The notes under the pieces: model-generated
Database searches by the model: none
What the model was told of the DNA's origin: nothing
The model's input: the letters and a program-made list of their open reading frames with translations, nothing else
Part shown: one piece after another, positions 43,664-53,076 of the stretch
How the letters are laid out: every line of letters starts with the position of its first letter
Position numbering within the stretch: the first letter of the stretch is position 1
Assembly (NCBI RefSeq): GCF_001552535.1
Contig: NZ_BCRJ01000058.1
Location: 1 to 64,000, forward strand
Source: Nocardioides jensenii JCM 1364 = NBRC 14755
Lineage (GTDB): Bacteria; Actinomycetota; Actinomycetes; Propionibacteriales; Nocardioidaceae
Length of the DNA: 64,000 nucleotides
Reading direction: 5' to 3'
Position numbers and translations under genes: made by a program

Positions 43664-45066
43664 TTGTCTGCTCCGTCCGCGAGAGCCGCGCCGTCCCGAG
43701 ACGTTCCGGGTTCCCGTCCGGCTGCTTCCAACTCGGTGTCGAGGACCTCGACCGGATCCTCGCCGACCTCGGTGAACGAGGCCAGGTGCTGCACCACGGC
43801 GTTGATGACGGCAGCCAGCGGTACGGCGACCAGCGCGCCCGCGACTCCCGCGACGATGACCCCGCAGCCGATCGCGATGATGACGCCGAGCGGGTGGACG
43901 GAGACGAAGCGGCCCATCAGGAACGGCTGGAGGATGTGGCCCTCGATCTGTTGGACCAGGATCACACCGCCGAGCATGATCAACGCGGTGAACGGGCCCT
44001 GGGCGACCAGGGCGACCAGCACGGCCACGGAACCGGCGATGGTGGCTCCGATCATCGGCACGAACGCGCCGAGGAAGACCAGGACACCGATCGGCAGGAC
44101 CAGGGGCAGATCGAGGATCGCGGCCACGATCATGATGCCGATCGCGTCCACCAGGGCCACGACCACCGTGGCGCGCACGAACTGGGTCAGCGAGACCCAC
44201 GCGACCCGCCCCGAGGAGTCGACGCGCTCGCGCGACGCCCGCGGGAACATGCGCACCACCCAGGACCAGATGCGGTCACCGTCGGCGAGGAAGAAGAAGG
44301 TGGCGAACAGGACGATGAAGAACCCGGCCAGCACATGACCCAGCGCAGTGCCGAACTCGCTGACGTGAGCGAGGACCTCGGTGTCCTTCGACCGCTCCGC
44401 GATGGACTTCTGCACCTCTTCGAGCCAGCCGTTGATCTGCGAGTCGCTCGCATGCAACGGACCGTCCTGGAGCCAGTTGCGGATCTTCTCGATGCCGACC
44501 ACGACCTGGTCGGCCAGCTGGGTGCCGCCGCGGATCACCTCGCGGCTGACGAAGGTGAGCAGCGCGCCGACGGAGGCGATGCCGCCGATCACCACCAGTC
44601 CTGCACCGAGTGCGCGCGGCACCCCGACCTTGGCCAGACCGCGCACGACCGGCGCGGCGAGGGCTGCGATCAGCAGCGCGATGACCAGAGGCAGCGTGAT
44701 CACCGCGAAGTAGGCCAGCACCCACAGGACGGCCAGTCCCGCGGCCGAGATGATCAGGAACCGCCACGCCCAGGCCGCCGCGAGGTCCAACGCCCACGGC
44801 ACCTGGGCCCGGTTGAAGTTCGAGGGCCCGGCCTCGATCGGGGCGGGTTCGCTCCGGCGGTCGGCCCGCAGCAGCGCCCACTGGTGGGCGAACTGCTGGG
44901 TCAACCGCTCGGAGATCGACTCCTCGTCGTCCCCGTCGCGGTCATCCTCACGGTCACGCGAGCGTCCCAACAGCTTGGTGCGCCGCCTCGGCTCGTCCTC
45001 TGCGACCTCGCCAGGGGTCGCCTGGTCGGCCTCGGGCTGGTCGTTGTCGTCAGCTTCGTTGCTCAC
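43660..45066 (-). CDS. AI-2E family transporter
   Basis: A 468-residue membrane protein with a long acidic cytoplasmic N-terminus and about eight transmembrane segments. The family core includes GVLVFLGAFVPMIGATIAG and the amphipathic region between helices. Members export autoinducer-2 or other small solutes; the substrate here is unknown. GTG at 45066 (MSNEADDNDQ) is chosen over a TTG three codons earlier. Translationally coupled to ilvA downstream. Confidence 0.85.
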   Translation of the reverse strand: MSNEADDNDQPEADQATPGEVAEDEPRRRTKLLGRSRDREDDRDGDDEESISERLTQQFAHQWALLRADRRSEPAPIEAGPSNFNRAQVPWALDLAAAWAWRFLIISAAGLAVLWVLAYFAVITLPLVIALLIAALAAPVVRGLAKVGVPRALGAGLVVIGGIASVGALLTFVSREVIRGGTQLADQVVVGIEKIRNWLQDGPLHASDSQINGWLEEVQKSIAERSKDTEVLAHVSEFGTALGHVLAGFFIVLFATFFFLADGDRIWSWVVRMFPRASRERVDSSGRVAWVSLTQFVRATVVVALVDAIGIMIVAAILDLPLVLPIGVLVFLGAFVPMIGATIAGSVAVLVALVAQGPFTALIMLGGVILVQQIEGHILQPFLMGRFVSVHPLGVIIAIGCGVIVAGVAGALVAVPLAAVINAVVQHLASFTEVGEDPVEVLDTELEAAGREPGTSRDGAALADGADK

Positions 45067-45132
45067 GGTCGCCAAGGCTATGTCACGGACACGGCGCCCA
45101 CGGCGCCCAACAGGCCGACCCCCGGCACCAGG

Positions 45133-46296
45133 TCAGCCGAGGGCACGGTCGAGATCCGCGATCAGGTCGTCGGCGGTCTCGATGCCGACGCTGAGCCGGA
45201 CCAGGTCGGCCGGGACCTCGAGGTCGGTTCCGGCCACGGACGCGTGGGTCATCCGCCCCGGGTGCTCGATCAGCGACTCGACGCCGCCGAGCGACTCGCC
45301 CAGTGTGAAGACCTCGGCCTTCGCGCAGACGTCGAGGGCCTGCTGCTCCCCACCGGCGACCCGGAAGGACACGATGCCGCCGTACCGCTTCATCTGCTTG
45401 GAGGCGACGGCGTGGCCGGGGTGCTCCTCGAGGCCGGGGTAGATCACCTGGGCGACCTTGGCATGGCCGGTGAGGAACTCGACGACCTTCTCGGCGTTGT
45501 CGCAGTGCCGGTCCATGCGGACGCCGAGGGTCTTGAGACCGCGGTGGGTGAGGAACGCGTCGAACGGCCCGGGCACCGCGCCCATGGAGTTCTGGTGGAA
45601 GGCGACCTGGTCGGCGATCTCGAGATCGCGCACGACGAGGGCACCGCCCACGACGTCGGAGTGACCGCCGCAGTACTTGGTGGTGGAGTGCACGACCACG
45701 TCCGCGCCGAGCGTGATCGGCTGCTGGAGGTACGGCGAGGCGAAGGTGTTGTCGACGACCAGCAGGGCGCCGGCGTCGTGGGCCACCGACGCCAAGGCCT
45801 CGATGTCACCGATGTTGAGCAGCGGGTTGGTCGGCGTCTCGACCCACACGACCTTGGTCTTGCCGGGCACGATCGCGGCACGGACGGCGTCGACGTCGGA
45901 CACCGCCGCCGGGCTGTGGTCCAGGCCCCACACCTTGGCCACCTTGTCGAACAGCCGGTAGGTGCCGCCGTACGCGTCGTCGGGGATCACCACGTGGTCC
46001 CCGGGCCGGCACACGGCACGCAGCAGCGTGTCCTCGGCGGCGAGTCCGGAGGCGAAGGCGAAGCCGCGCTCACCCTGTTCCAGAGCGGCGATCACGCCCT
46101 CGAGGGCGGTGCGGGTCGGGTTGCCCGAGCGGCTGTACTCGTAGCCGCCGCGCATGCCGCCGACGCCGTCCTGCTTGTAGGTGCTGGTTGCGTAGATCGG
46201 CGGGATCACCGCACCGGTCATCGGATCGGGTTCATAGCCGGCGTGGATCGCACGCGTCTCGAAACCTGACTTGTCGGCGTGTTCCTGAGTGCTCAC
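45133..46296 (-). CDS. metB: Cystathionine gamma-synthase
   Basis: A PLP enzyme of the Cys/Met metabolism family, 387 residues, joining an O-acylated homoserine with cysteine on the way to methionine. The PLP lysine is in VVHSTTKYCGGHSD, and YEYSRSGNPTR and the Arg in LVRLSVGIE are conserved. GTG at 46296 (MSTQEHADKSGFETRAIHAG) gives the usual N-terminus. Synteny with mycobacterial metB near greA supports the name; cystathionine gamma-lyase is the main alternative. Confidence 0.9.
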   Translation of the reverse strand: MSTQEHADKSGFETRAIHAGYEPDPMTGAVIPPIYATSTYKQDGVGGMRGGYEYSRSGNPTRTALEGVIAALEQGERGFAFASGLAAEDTLLRAVCRPGDHVVIPDDAYGGTYRLFDKVAKVWGLDHSPAAVSDVDAVRAAIVPGKTKVVWVETPTNPLLNIGDIEALASVAHDAGALLVVDNTFASPYLQQPITLGADVVVHSTTKYCGGHSDVVGGALVVRDLEIADQVAFHQNSMGAVPGPFDAFLTHRGLKTLGVRMDRHCDNAEKVVEFLTGHAKVAQVIYPGLEEHPGHAVASKQMKRYGGIVSFRVAGGEQQALDVCAKAEVFTLGESLGGVESLIEHPGRMTHASVAGTDLEVPADLVRLSVGIETADDLIADLDRALG

Positions 46297-46397
46297 GGGT
46301 TCGACTGTAGCGGCGAGGGTCGGGCCCGGCGAGGGGCGGTGGTGTGGGCCTTGTCGTCGGCCGGGCATCGGACGAAGATGGGGTCAGAGGGGCGCCC

Positions 46398-46793
46398 ATG
46401 ATCGATCCGGTTCACGTCAACGAGGAACCCGGCCTGTCCCCCGTCGGACCGCCGGACGACCCGGACGCGCGACGTGGCCGGCTCGCCTGGCTGTGGGCCG
46501 GTGTCGCCATGCTGACGGTGATCGGTGGCAGCGTCGCGATCAACGAGCTGTCCCAGCACTACGCCGAATCCCCGGAGACCGTCCGGGAGATCGACAGTGA
46601 CCTCGCCGAAGAACTGTGCCGCGACGCCATGCGGGGCGTGGGAATCGAGCAGTTCCGGGTGCCGTCCTACATTCCCGGGGAGAAGGGCACGAACCTCCAG
46701 ACGCCCCCACCCTGGCGGATCGGCACCACGGTGCGCGTGATCCCCGACAGCGATGCCGATCGCACCGTCCTGTGCACCCTCCGGTCGAGATGA
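46398..46793 (+). CDS. Single-pass membrane protein, unknown function
   Basis: A 131-residue protein: proline-rich cytoplasmic start, one helix (about 32-50, LAWLWAGVAMLTVIGGSVAI) and a small exported domain with two cysteines (EELCRDAM, TVLCTLRS) that could pair. ATG at 46398, divergent from metB, about 80 bp before msrA on the same strand. No family recognised. Confidence 0.6.
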   Translation: MIDPVHVNEEPGLSPVGPPDDPDARRGRLAWLWAGVAMLTVIGGSVAINELSQHYAESPETVREIDSDLAEELCRDAMRGVGIEQFRVPSYIPGEKGTNLQTPPPWRIGTTVRVIPDSDADRTVLCTLRSR

Positions 46794-46876
46794 GGGGCGA
46801 CGGGAACGATTCGCGCCCTTGCCTTGTTGGAGACACTGGAAGCACGACCCCCATCCGCCTGACCGAGGAGACGCCC

Positions 46877-47515
46877 GTGTTCGGCCGCAACAAGTCCGAG
46901 ATGGTCACCCCTGAGCGCGCCCTGCCCGGCCGCACCGAAGCCTGGTTCAACCTGGCCGACAAGCACGTCGTCCTCGACGCCCCGGTCGTCACCGACGAGG
47001 TGCCCGACGGGTTCGAGGTCGCCGTCTTCGGCCTCGGCTGCTTCTGGGGTGCCGAGGAGATCTACTGGCAGAAGGACGGCGTGTGGTCGACCTCCGTGGG
47101 CTATGCAGGAGGCTCCACCCCGCATCCGTCGTACGAGGAGGTCTGCTCGGGCATGACCGGCCACACCGAGGCCGTGCGCGTCGTCTTCGACCCCGACGTG
47201 ATCTCGTACGCCGACCTGGTCAAGACGTTCTTCGAGGTCCACGACCCGACCCAGGGCATGCGGCAGGGCAACGACGTCGGCACCCAGTACCGCTCCGCCC
47301 TCTACACGCTCAGCGAGGCGCAGCGCGAGACGGCGATCGAGCTGTCGAAGAAGTACGGCGAAGAGCTGGAGCGTCGCGGCCTCGGATCGGTCACGACAGA
47401 GGTCCGCCCGGCGCCGACGTACTACTACGCCGAGGACGTGCACCAGCAGTACCTCGCCAAGAACCCGTTCGGCTACCGCTGCCACGCCAACACCGGCGTG
47501 AAGTTTCCTGCATGA
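46877..47515 (+). CDS. msrA: Peptide-methionine (S)-S-oxide reductase
   Basis: Repairs the S-form of methionine sulfoxide in proteins. 212 residues with the active-site GLGCFWGAEEIYW near residue 52, and the conserved YAGG and GHTEAVRVVFDP. The N-terminal about 45 residues (MFGRNKSEMVTPERALPGRTE) are the extension typical of the longer actinobacterial form. A C-terminal YRCHANTGVKF carries the resolving cysteine. GTG at 46877 has GAGGAG six bases upstream. Confidence 0.93.
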   Translation: MFGRNKSEMVTPERALPGRTEAWFNLADKHVVLDAPVVTDEVPDGFEVAVFGLGCFWGAEEIYWQKDGVWSTSVGYAGGSTPHPSYEEVCSGMTGHTEAVRVVFDPDVISYADLVKTFFEVHDPTQGMRQGNDVGTQYRSALYTLSEAQRETAIELSKKYGEELERRGLGSVTTEVRPAPTYYYAEDVHQQYLAKNPFGYRCHANTGVKFPA

Positions 47516-47593
47516 TCGTGTCGATTCCATCTCACGTCGTCCGTCATTGAGGTGGAGGCGGGCACCGGGTCCGCCACGACTCCAGGAGCAGAC

Positions 47594-47947
47594 ATGGCCC
47601 AGTACCTCATCTACTTCAACCAGCAGTGGGTCGGCGACCACCCCGAGGAGTGGTTCGAAGGCCGCGTGAAGCCCTCGATGGCGGTCTACCGCGAGATGCA
47701 GGAGGCCGGCGTGGTCGTCTTCGCCGGCGGCCTCGAGGAGGACGCCCCGATCTACCACGCCGACGACACCAGCGGCCCGCTGGCGGTCACCGACGGCCCC
47801 TACGTCGAGACCACCGAGTTCCTGGGCGGGTTGACCATCATCGACGTGCCCGACGACGAGACCGCGAAGATGTGGGCGGGCAAGGTCGCCGTGGGCTGCG
47901 GCTGGCCACAGGAGGTGCGCAGGTTCGGGGCGATCCCCGAGGTCTGA
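47594..47947 (+). CDS. YCII-related (DGPF) domain protein
   Basis: A 117-residue dimeric alpha/beta-barrel fold protein with the family motif VTDGPYVETTEFLGGLTIIDV. Such proteins are often found near ECF sigma factors or as small enzymes of unknown activity. ATG at 47594 follows CAGGAG. Convergent with the DUF1905 gene with no gap. Catalytic role not established. Confidence 0.8.
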   Translation: MAQYLIYFNQQWVGDHPEEWFEGRVKPSMAVYREMQEAGVVVFAGGLEEDAPIYHADDTSGPLAVTDGPYVETTEFLGGLTIIDVPDDETAKMWAGKVAVGCGWPQEVRRFGAIPEV

Positions 47948-48232
47948 TCAGGCGTCGATCGACAACCGCACGTCGACGGTGTCGCCGAGCACCACCCGCT
48001 CCGCCCGGCGTACAGCATCCTTGACCGGCAGGAACCACGTGCCCTCGCGGGGAAACATGGACGTCGTGAAGTCGGTGCGCCCGATCGTGGCGACCACCGG
48101 GACCACGCCCCAATAGGCCACTGCGGCCTTCACGTCGTCGACCACCTCGGCAGCCTCTTCTGGGAGCACCACGAAATGGAAGGGAGCCGGCCCGCGCCAC
48201 TCGACCACCGGCCCGGTGAACTCGATCTCCAT
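47948..48232 (-). CDS. DUF1905 domain protein
   Basis: A 94-residue beta-barrel protein (FTGPVVEWRGPAPFHFVVLPEEAAEVV, TTSMFPREGTWFLPVKDAVR) matching DUF1905, often joined to YdeI-like bacteriocin-resistance domains. Only the DUF1905 part is present. Start at 48232 (MEIEFTGPV). Overlapping promoter region with the divergent SnoaL-like gene 58 bp away. Confidence 0.8.
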   Translation of the reverse strand: MEIEFTGPVVEWRGPAPFHFVVLPEEAAEVVDDVKAAVAYWGVVPVVATIGRTDFTTSMFPREGTWFLPVKDAVRRAERVVLGDTVDVRLSIDA

Positions 48233-48290
48233 CGCGTCAGGATACGCAGGCCGGCTGCGCTGCGACGGGCCATCTGGCAGGCTGACGTGC

Positions 48291-48713
48291 ATGAGCACTC
48301 CCGCCGAAATCGGCCTGGCCCGCTGGCACGAGCTCGTCGAGACCCGCGACCCGAGTGGCCTGCGCGACCTGATCGCCGACGATGCCGTCTTCCGCTCGCC
48401 CGCCGTGCACGCACCACAGGAGGGTCGCGACCTGGTCCACCTCTATCTGGCCGGCGCGGTCACCATCCTCGGCCCCGAGCTGCAGTACGTCGACGAGTGG
48501 ACTCGCGAGAGAGAGGCCATCCTCGAGTTCCACACGGTCGTCGACGGGCTCGAGGTCTCCGGGATCGACCGCATCACCTGGAACGACGACGGTCTGATCA
48601 CCGACTTCACCGTGATGATCCGCCCGGTCAAGGCGCTGCAGGCGGTGATCACCCGGATGGGCGAGGAGCTCAGCCGGCTCGCCGATGCAGCCCGCGACGA
48701 CACGGACGGCTGA
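48291..48713 (+). CDS. SnoaL-like/NTF2-fold protein
   Basis: A 140-residue NTF2-like protein (ARWHELVETRDPSGLRDLIADDAVFRSPAVHAPQEGRD, then DEWTREREAILEFHTVVDGLEV). The fold is used by diverse isomerases, dehydratases and binding proteins; the substrate is unknown. ATG at 48291. Confidence 0.75.
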   Translation: MSTPAEIGLARWHELVETRDPSGLRDLIADDAVFRSPAVHAPQEGRDLVHLYLAGAVTILGPELQYVDEWTREREAILEFHTVVDGLEVSGIDRITWNDDGLITDFTVMIRPVKALQAVITRMGEELSRLADAARDDTDG

Positions 48714-48769
48714 ACCCGGAGACCTTCGACGGAGACCTTCTCGACGCACGGAGGCAGGACGCAGTCAGA

Positions 48770-49519
48770 TCACGCGCGTTCGATCACGAACGCGGTGATG
48801 AAGCCGAGCGTGGCGATCAGTCCGGCGTACAGGTGGGTGCGCTCGAACGCCTCCGGGATCATCGTGTCGGCCACCATCGCCAGGATCGCGCCGGCCGCGA
48901 CGGCGGTGATCACGGCGATCGCCTCCGGGGCCGCCCCGTCGAGCAGGAGCGCTCCGAGCAGACCGGCCGCCCCGCTGGCCACCGCGATGCCGATCCACAC
49001 GCCGAAGACGTAGCGGGCACTTCGCCCGTTGGCCTTCATGCCGGCTGAGCTGGACAGGCCCTCGGGCACGTTGGAGATGAAGATCGCGGCCAACACCGGG
49101 AGCGCCACCCCACCGCCACCGAGGAGCGAGACACCGAGCACCACCGACTCGGGGACGCCGTCGAGCAGCGCGCCGACCGCGATCGCCGTACCACTGCCTG
49201 TCTGCTCCTCCTCGGAGGACTGGAGTTCACCAGAGCGCTTGCGGTGCCGGGCTCCCCGGCGGGCCAGCGCGATGTTCGCCGCGACGTAGACCACCGCTCC
49301 GCCGAGGAAGCCGGCCACGGTCGGCCAGAGCCCGCCGATCTGCTCAGCCTCATCGACCAGGTCGAACGACAACGCCGAGATCAGGACGCCGGCACCGAAG
49401 GCCATCACCGAGGCGACGACAGAGCGCGGCACGCGCACGAACCACGCCACGCAGGCGCCCAGCACCAGGGCCCCACCGGCCAGCAGCCCCCAGAGGCCGG
49501 CCTCGATCCACACCGTCAT
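48770..49519 (-). CDS. ZIP family metal transporter
   Basis: A 249-residue membrane protein with about eight helices. The metal-site helices are VGALLDGVPESVVLG and FISNVPEGLSSSAG, the two ZIP signatures, although the usual His in the first is replaced by Asp-Gly. An Arg/Lys/Glu-rich cytoplasmic loop lies near residues 90-110. Probable zinc or other divalent metal uptake. Start at 49519 (MTVWIEAGLW). Confidence 0.82.
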   Translation of the reverse strand: MTVWIEAGLWGLLAGGALVLGACVAWFVRVPRSVVASVMAFGAGVLISALSFDLVDEAEQIGGLWPTVAGFLGGAVVYVAANIALARRGARHRKRSGELQSSEEEQTGSGTAIAVGALLDGVPESVVLGVSLLGGGGVALPVLAAIFISNVPEGLSSSAGMKANGRSARYVFGVWIGIAVASGAAGLLGALLLDGAAPEAIAVITAVAAGAILAMVADTMIPEAFERTHLYAGLIATLGFITAFVIERA

Positions 49520-49572
49520 GGCTGCCACTCAACCAGACGGCGGACCCATCGCGAGGCAGGACTGGTGACGGG

Positions 49573-51639
49573 TCACTCGTCGACCCAGAATCCGCGGCCG
49601 CCCCACCCTCCGAAGCCACCGCCGAACCCACCACCTGACCGGTCGCGCGGACCGCGCGAGCCCAGGTAGGAACCCACGACGGCCGCCCCGAGGTCGTCGA
49701 GCTCGGGCGCCACCACGCGGCCGTCGACACGCTTGGCCATGGAGTCGATGAAGCGGGCCAGGCCGGGGTCGTCCCCGAGACGGAAGAACGTGGTCTGCGC
49801 GCCCAGGCGTCCGGCGTTGTCGAGCTCGCGCACGGAGTAGGCGATCGTCAACGGGTGCGGCGGATAGTCGAAGTAGACCTCGCCGTTCGGCTCCAGGTGC
49901 GAGGTCGGCTCGCCGTCGGTGACGATCAACAGCACCGGCTGTGCGTTGGGGTGCTTGCGGAAGTGCCGGTTGGCCAGCAGCAGCGCATGGTGCAGGTTCG
50001 TGCCCTTCTGCCAGAAGGCGTCGAGGGCGGTGAGCTGCTCGATCTCCATCACCTCGGCATGCCGTCCGAAGCCGATCAGCTGCAGGTGGTCGCCACGGAA
50101 CCGGCTCCTGACCAGGGTGTGAAGGGCGAGGGCGGTGCGCTTCATCGGCACCCATCGTCCGTCCATCGCCATCGAGAACGACGTGTCGACCAGGAGCGCC
50201 ACCGCCGCCTGGGTGCGAGCCTCGGTCTCGGTCACCTCGACGTCGCCGATCTCGAGGCGAACCTCAGGACGGGCGCTCGTGCCGCGCTCCTCAACCATCG
50301 AGGACGCGGTACGGCGTACGGCGTTGAGCACGGTCCGCGGGATGTCCCAGGGCTCGGTGTCGCCGAAGGCCCATTCGCGGGTAGCTCCACTGCGCTCCCC
50401 CGCCGCGCCGGCGTGGCGCAGGTCGCGGGCACCCTGTCGACCGGAGAGACGAGTGGCGACGTCCTTGAGCAGTGCCTTGCCGAGCTGCCGCATCGCCTTG
50501 GGCGAGAGACGGTACTGACCCGAGGAGTCCTTCTTCAGATAGCCGGTGTCACGCAACGCCTTCTCGAGCTCGGCGAGGGTGCGGGCGTCGACGGCGGCCT
50601 GGTCTCCGAGCTGGCGGGCCAGCTTGTCAAGGTCGACATCATCCATCCGGGCGCCGGCGTACGACTGGGCGAGCTGGTCGGCCAGGTCATCGAGGTCGGC
50701 CAGGTCCTGCAGGGCGCCGGTTCCGTCGCCCAGCCCCAGCCCCTGGTCGCCGTCGAACTGCTCGGAGCCACCCCAGTCCTCGCCGGGCCGGGCAGCCTGC
50801 AGGTTGGCGTCCAGCCGGCTGAGCTGCTCGGTGAGCTGCGGCGATCCGAACGCCTGCTCGGAGAGCTGCATCAGCTCCTCACGCTGCTCGGGTGTCATCG
50901 AGTTGAGCATCCGCTGCGCCGCGGCCGAACGCTGGGCCAGGGCGTCGAGCAGCTCGTCGATGTCCTGCGGGTTCTCGGGAAAGAACTCCCCGTGCTTGGC
51001 CATGAACTCGTCGAAGTCCTCGGGGGTGTCCTCGTCGCGGGCATGCTTCTCGAGAAGTCCGTTGAGGTCCTCGAGCATCTCGTTGATGCGCTCGCGGTCC
51101 TCGTCGGTCGCCCCCTCCATCGCCTGCTTCATGCCGGCGAAGCGCTGGTCGAGGAGCTCGCGACCGAGCAGGTCCTTGATCTTCTCGTAGTCCGCGCGGG
51201 CCTCCGATGAGGCCCAGTCGTACGACGACAGCTCGCTGACGGCCGCAGCGGTGGAGGGCACCAGGTTCTCCAGCTGCATCTCGCGGAATGACCGGTCGTC
51301 GTCGTCCATCCCGATGTCTCGCGCCAGCTGCTTGCGCTCCTCGAGGACCGCCCTGTCGAGCAGCTCCCGCACCTCCTGCAGGGTGCCGTCCAGGTTGTGC
51401 CGCTGCAGCAGCTCACGGCGCTTCTCCTGCACGCGTCGGGCCAGGTCGTCGAGCCCGGCCTGGTCCCGGCCTCCGCGGCGCAGGAACTCCTGCATGGCCC
51501 GCTCGGGCGAGTAACCGGCCATCACGTCCTCACCGATGGCGTCGAGTGCCTCGGCCAGGTCGACCGGTGGCGCGAGCGGGTCCGGCCCGCCCGCGTAGCG
51601 CGAGTAGCGCGAACGGTGACGATCCGGGCGACGGGTCAT
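49573..51639 (-). CDS. VWA domain protein, partner of the MoxR ATPase
   Basis: A 688-residue protein. The first two thirds is helical, acidic and coiled. The C-terminal about 200 residues form a von Willebrand A domain with the metal-binding DTSFSMAMDG and LLIVTDGEPTSH. The extreme C-terminus is Gly/Phe-rich. ATG overlaps the stop of the upstream MoxR-type ATPase, so the pair forms a chelatase- or chaperone-like complex that remodels or loads cofactors on a client; the client is unknown. Confidence 0.85.
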   Translation of the reverse strand: MTRRPDRHRSRYSRYAGGPDPLAPPVDLAEALDAIGEDVMAGYSPERAMQEFLRRGGRDQAGLDDLARRVQEKRRELLQRHNLDGTLQEVRELLDRAVLEERKQLARDIGMDDDDRSFREMQLENLVPSTAAAVSELSSYDWASSEARADYEKIKDLLGRELLDQRFAGMKQAMEGATDEDRERINEMLEDLNGLLEKHARDEDTPEDFDEFMAKHGEFFPENPQDIDELLDALAQRSAAAQRMLNSMTPEQREELMQLSEQAFGSPQLTEQLSRLDANLQAARPGEDWGGSEQFDGDQGLGLGDGTGALQDLADLDDLADQLAQSYAGARMDDVDLDKLARQLGDQAAVDARTLAELEKALRDTGYLKKDSSGQYRLSPKAMRQLGKALLKDVATRLSGRQGARDLRHAGAAGERSGATREWAFGDTEPWDIPRTVLNAVRRTASSMVEERGTSARPEVRLEIGDVEVTETEARTQAAVALLVDTSFSMAMDGRWVPMKRTALALHTLVRSRFRGDHLQLIGFGRHAEVMEIEQLTALDAFWQKGTNLHHALLLANRHFRKHPNAQPVLLIVTDGEPTSHLEPNGEVYFDYPPHPLTIAYSVRELDNAGRLGAQTTFFRLGDDPGLARFIDSMAKRVDGRVVAPELDDLGAAVVGSYLGSRGPRDRSGGGFGGGFGGWGGRGFWVDE

Positions 51640-53027
51640 CCGTAGACCGTCTCCCCGTCGTCGCCGACGTCCTTGGCGACCTTGCGGGCCAGGTAGAGGC
51701 CCTCGAGCGCGAGCTCGATCGCACTCGCCCGCTCACCGTCGTTGGTGGCGCCGAAGCGTTTCTCGACCGTGTCGTAGAACTCCGACTCCCCCAGCGGCGG
51801 GAGCGCCTCGAGCAGCTCACGGGCGGTGACCTGCTCGCCGGTGGTGATCGGAGCCCCCTGCTCGATGGCGTTGATCAGCACGGCGAAGTCGATGCCGCGG
51901 AAGCGGCCTCGCACCGTCTCGGCGACCGCGGTGCGCAGCAGGTGCTGGAGGATCTCGTGCTCGCGGCCCTCCTCGCCGGTCTCGAACTCGATCTTGCCGC
52001 CCAGCACGTCGACGGCGGTCTCGAGGTCGACCACGCGCGCCACGGCGTGCTCCTCGCCGCGCACGGTGGCCCGGTGCAGTGCGGCGGCGGCGATGGTCTC
52101 CGCGCCCGCGATGGCGAAACGGGCGCTGACGCCGGAGCGCTGGTCGACCGCGTTGGACTCGCGCAGCGCGCGGGTGAAGCGGGCGAGAACCTCGACCAGG
52201 TGGTCGGGGACGGTGGCGGTGAGGTGGGACTCCTGACGGATCACGGCCACCTCGGCTTCCAGCTCGACCGGGTAGTGGGTGCGGATCTCGGCACCGAACC
52301 GATCCTTGAGCGGGGTGATGATGCGCCCACGGTTCGTGTAGTCCTCGGGGTTGGCCGAGGCCATCACCAGCACGTCGAGGGGCAGCCGCAGGACGTAGCC
52401 GCGCACCTGGATGTCGCGCTCCTCCATCACGTTGAGCATTGCGACCTGGATGCGCTCGGCCAGGTCGGGCAGCTCGTTGATGGCCACGATTCCTCTGTGG
52501 CTGCGCGGGATCAGGCCGAAGTGAATGGTCTCGGGGTCACCCAACGAGCGCCCCTCGGCGACCTTCATCGGGTCGACGTCTCCGATCAGGTCGGCCACCG
52601 ACGTGTCCGGGGTGGCCAGCTTCTCGGCGTACCGCTCGTCGCGGTGTCGCCAGGCCACCGGCAGGTCGTCGCCCAGCTCGGCCGCGCGGCGGATCGAGGC
52701 CGGGGTGATCGGCGCGTAGGGGTGCTCGCCCAGCTCGGACCCGTCAATGACGGGAGTCCACTCGTCGAACAGGCCCACCATCGTGCGCAGGATCCGGGTC
52801 TTGCCCTGCCCGCGTTCGCCGAGCAGTACGACGTCGTGCCCGGCGATCAACGCGCGTTCGAGCTGAGGGATCACCGTGGCCTCGAACCCGTGCAGTCCGG
52901 GCCACGGGTCACGTCCTTCGGCGAGTGCGCTGAGCAGGTTGTCGCGGATCTCCTGGCGCACTTCCTTGAACTCGTGTCCGGAAGCGCGCAGGGCGCCGAG
53001 CGTGGAGATGTCAGGTGCCTGGGTCAC
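51636..53027 (-). CDS. MoxR-type AAA+ ATPase (magnesium chelatase-like)
   Basis: A 463-residue AAA+ protein. Walker A is LGERGQGKTRI near residue 70 and the Walker B region is HRGIVAINELPDL, where Asn-Glu replaces the canonical Asp-Glu. The sensor segment SANPEDYTNRGR is clear, and the C-terminal lid resembles Mg-chelatase subunit I. GTG at 53027. Its stop overlaps the VWA gene start (ATGA). Confidence 0.85.
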   Translation of the reverse strand: MTQAPDISTLGALRASGHEFKEVRQEIRDNLLSALAEGRDPWPGLHGFEATVIPQLERALIAGHDVVLLGERGQGKTRILRTMVGLFDEWTPVIDGSELGEHPYAPITPASIRRAAELGDDLPVAWRHRDERYAEKLATPDTSVADLIGDVDPMKVAEGRSLGDPETIHFGLIPRSHRGIVAINELPDLAERIQVAMLNVMEERDIQVRGYVLRLPLDVLVMASANPEDYTNRGRIITPLKDRFGAEIRTHYPVELEAEVAVIRQESHLTATVPDHLVEVLARFTRALRESNAVDQRSGVSARFAIAGAETIAAAALHRATVRGEEHAVARVVDLETAVDVLGGKIEFETGEEGREHEILQHLLRTAVAETVRGRFRGIDFAVLINAIEQGAPITTGEQVTARELLEALPPLGESEFYDTVEKRFGATNDGERASAIELALEGLYLARKVAKDVGDDGETVYG

Positions 53028-53076
53028 GCCCCCACGCTAGCGCCGGCGGGCAACTCGGTTCCCAGGTGCGCGCAGA

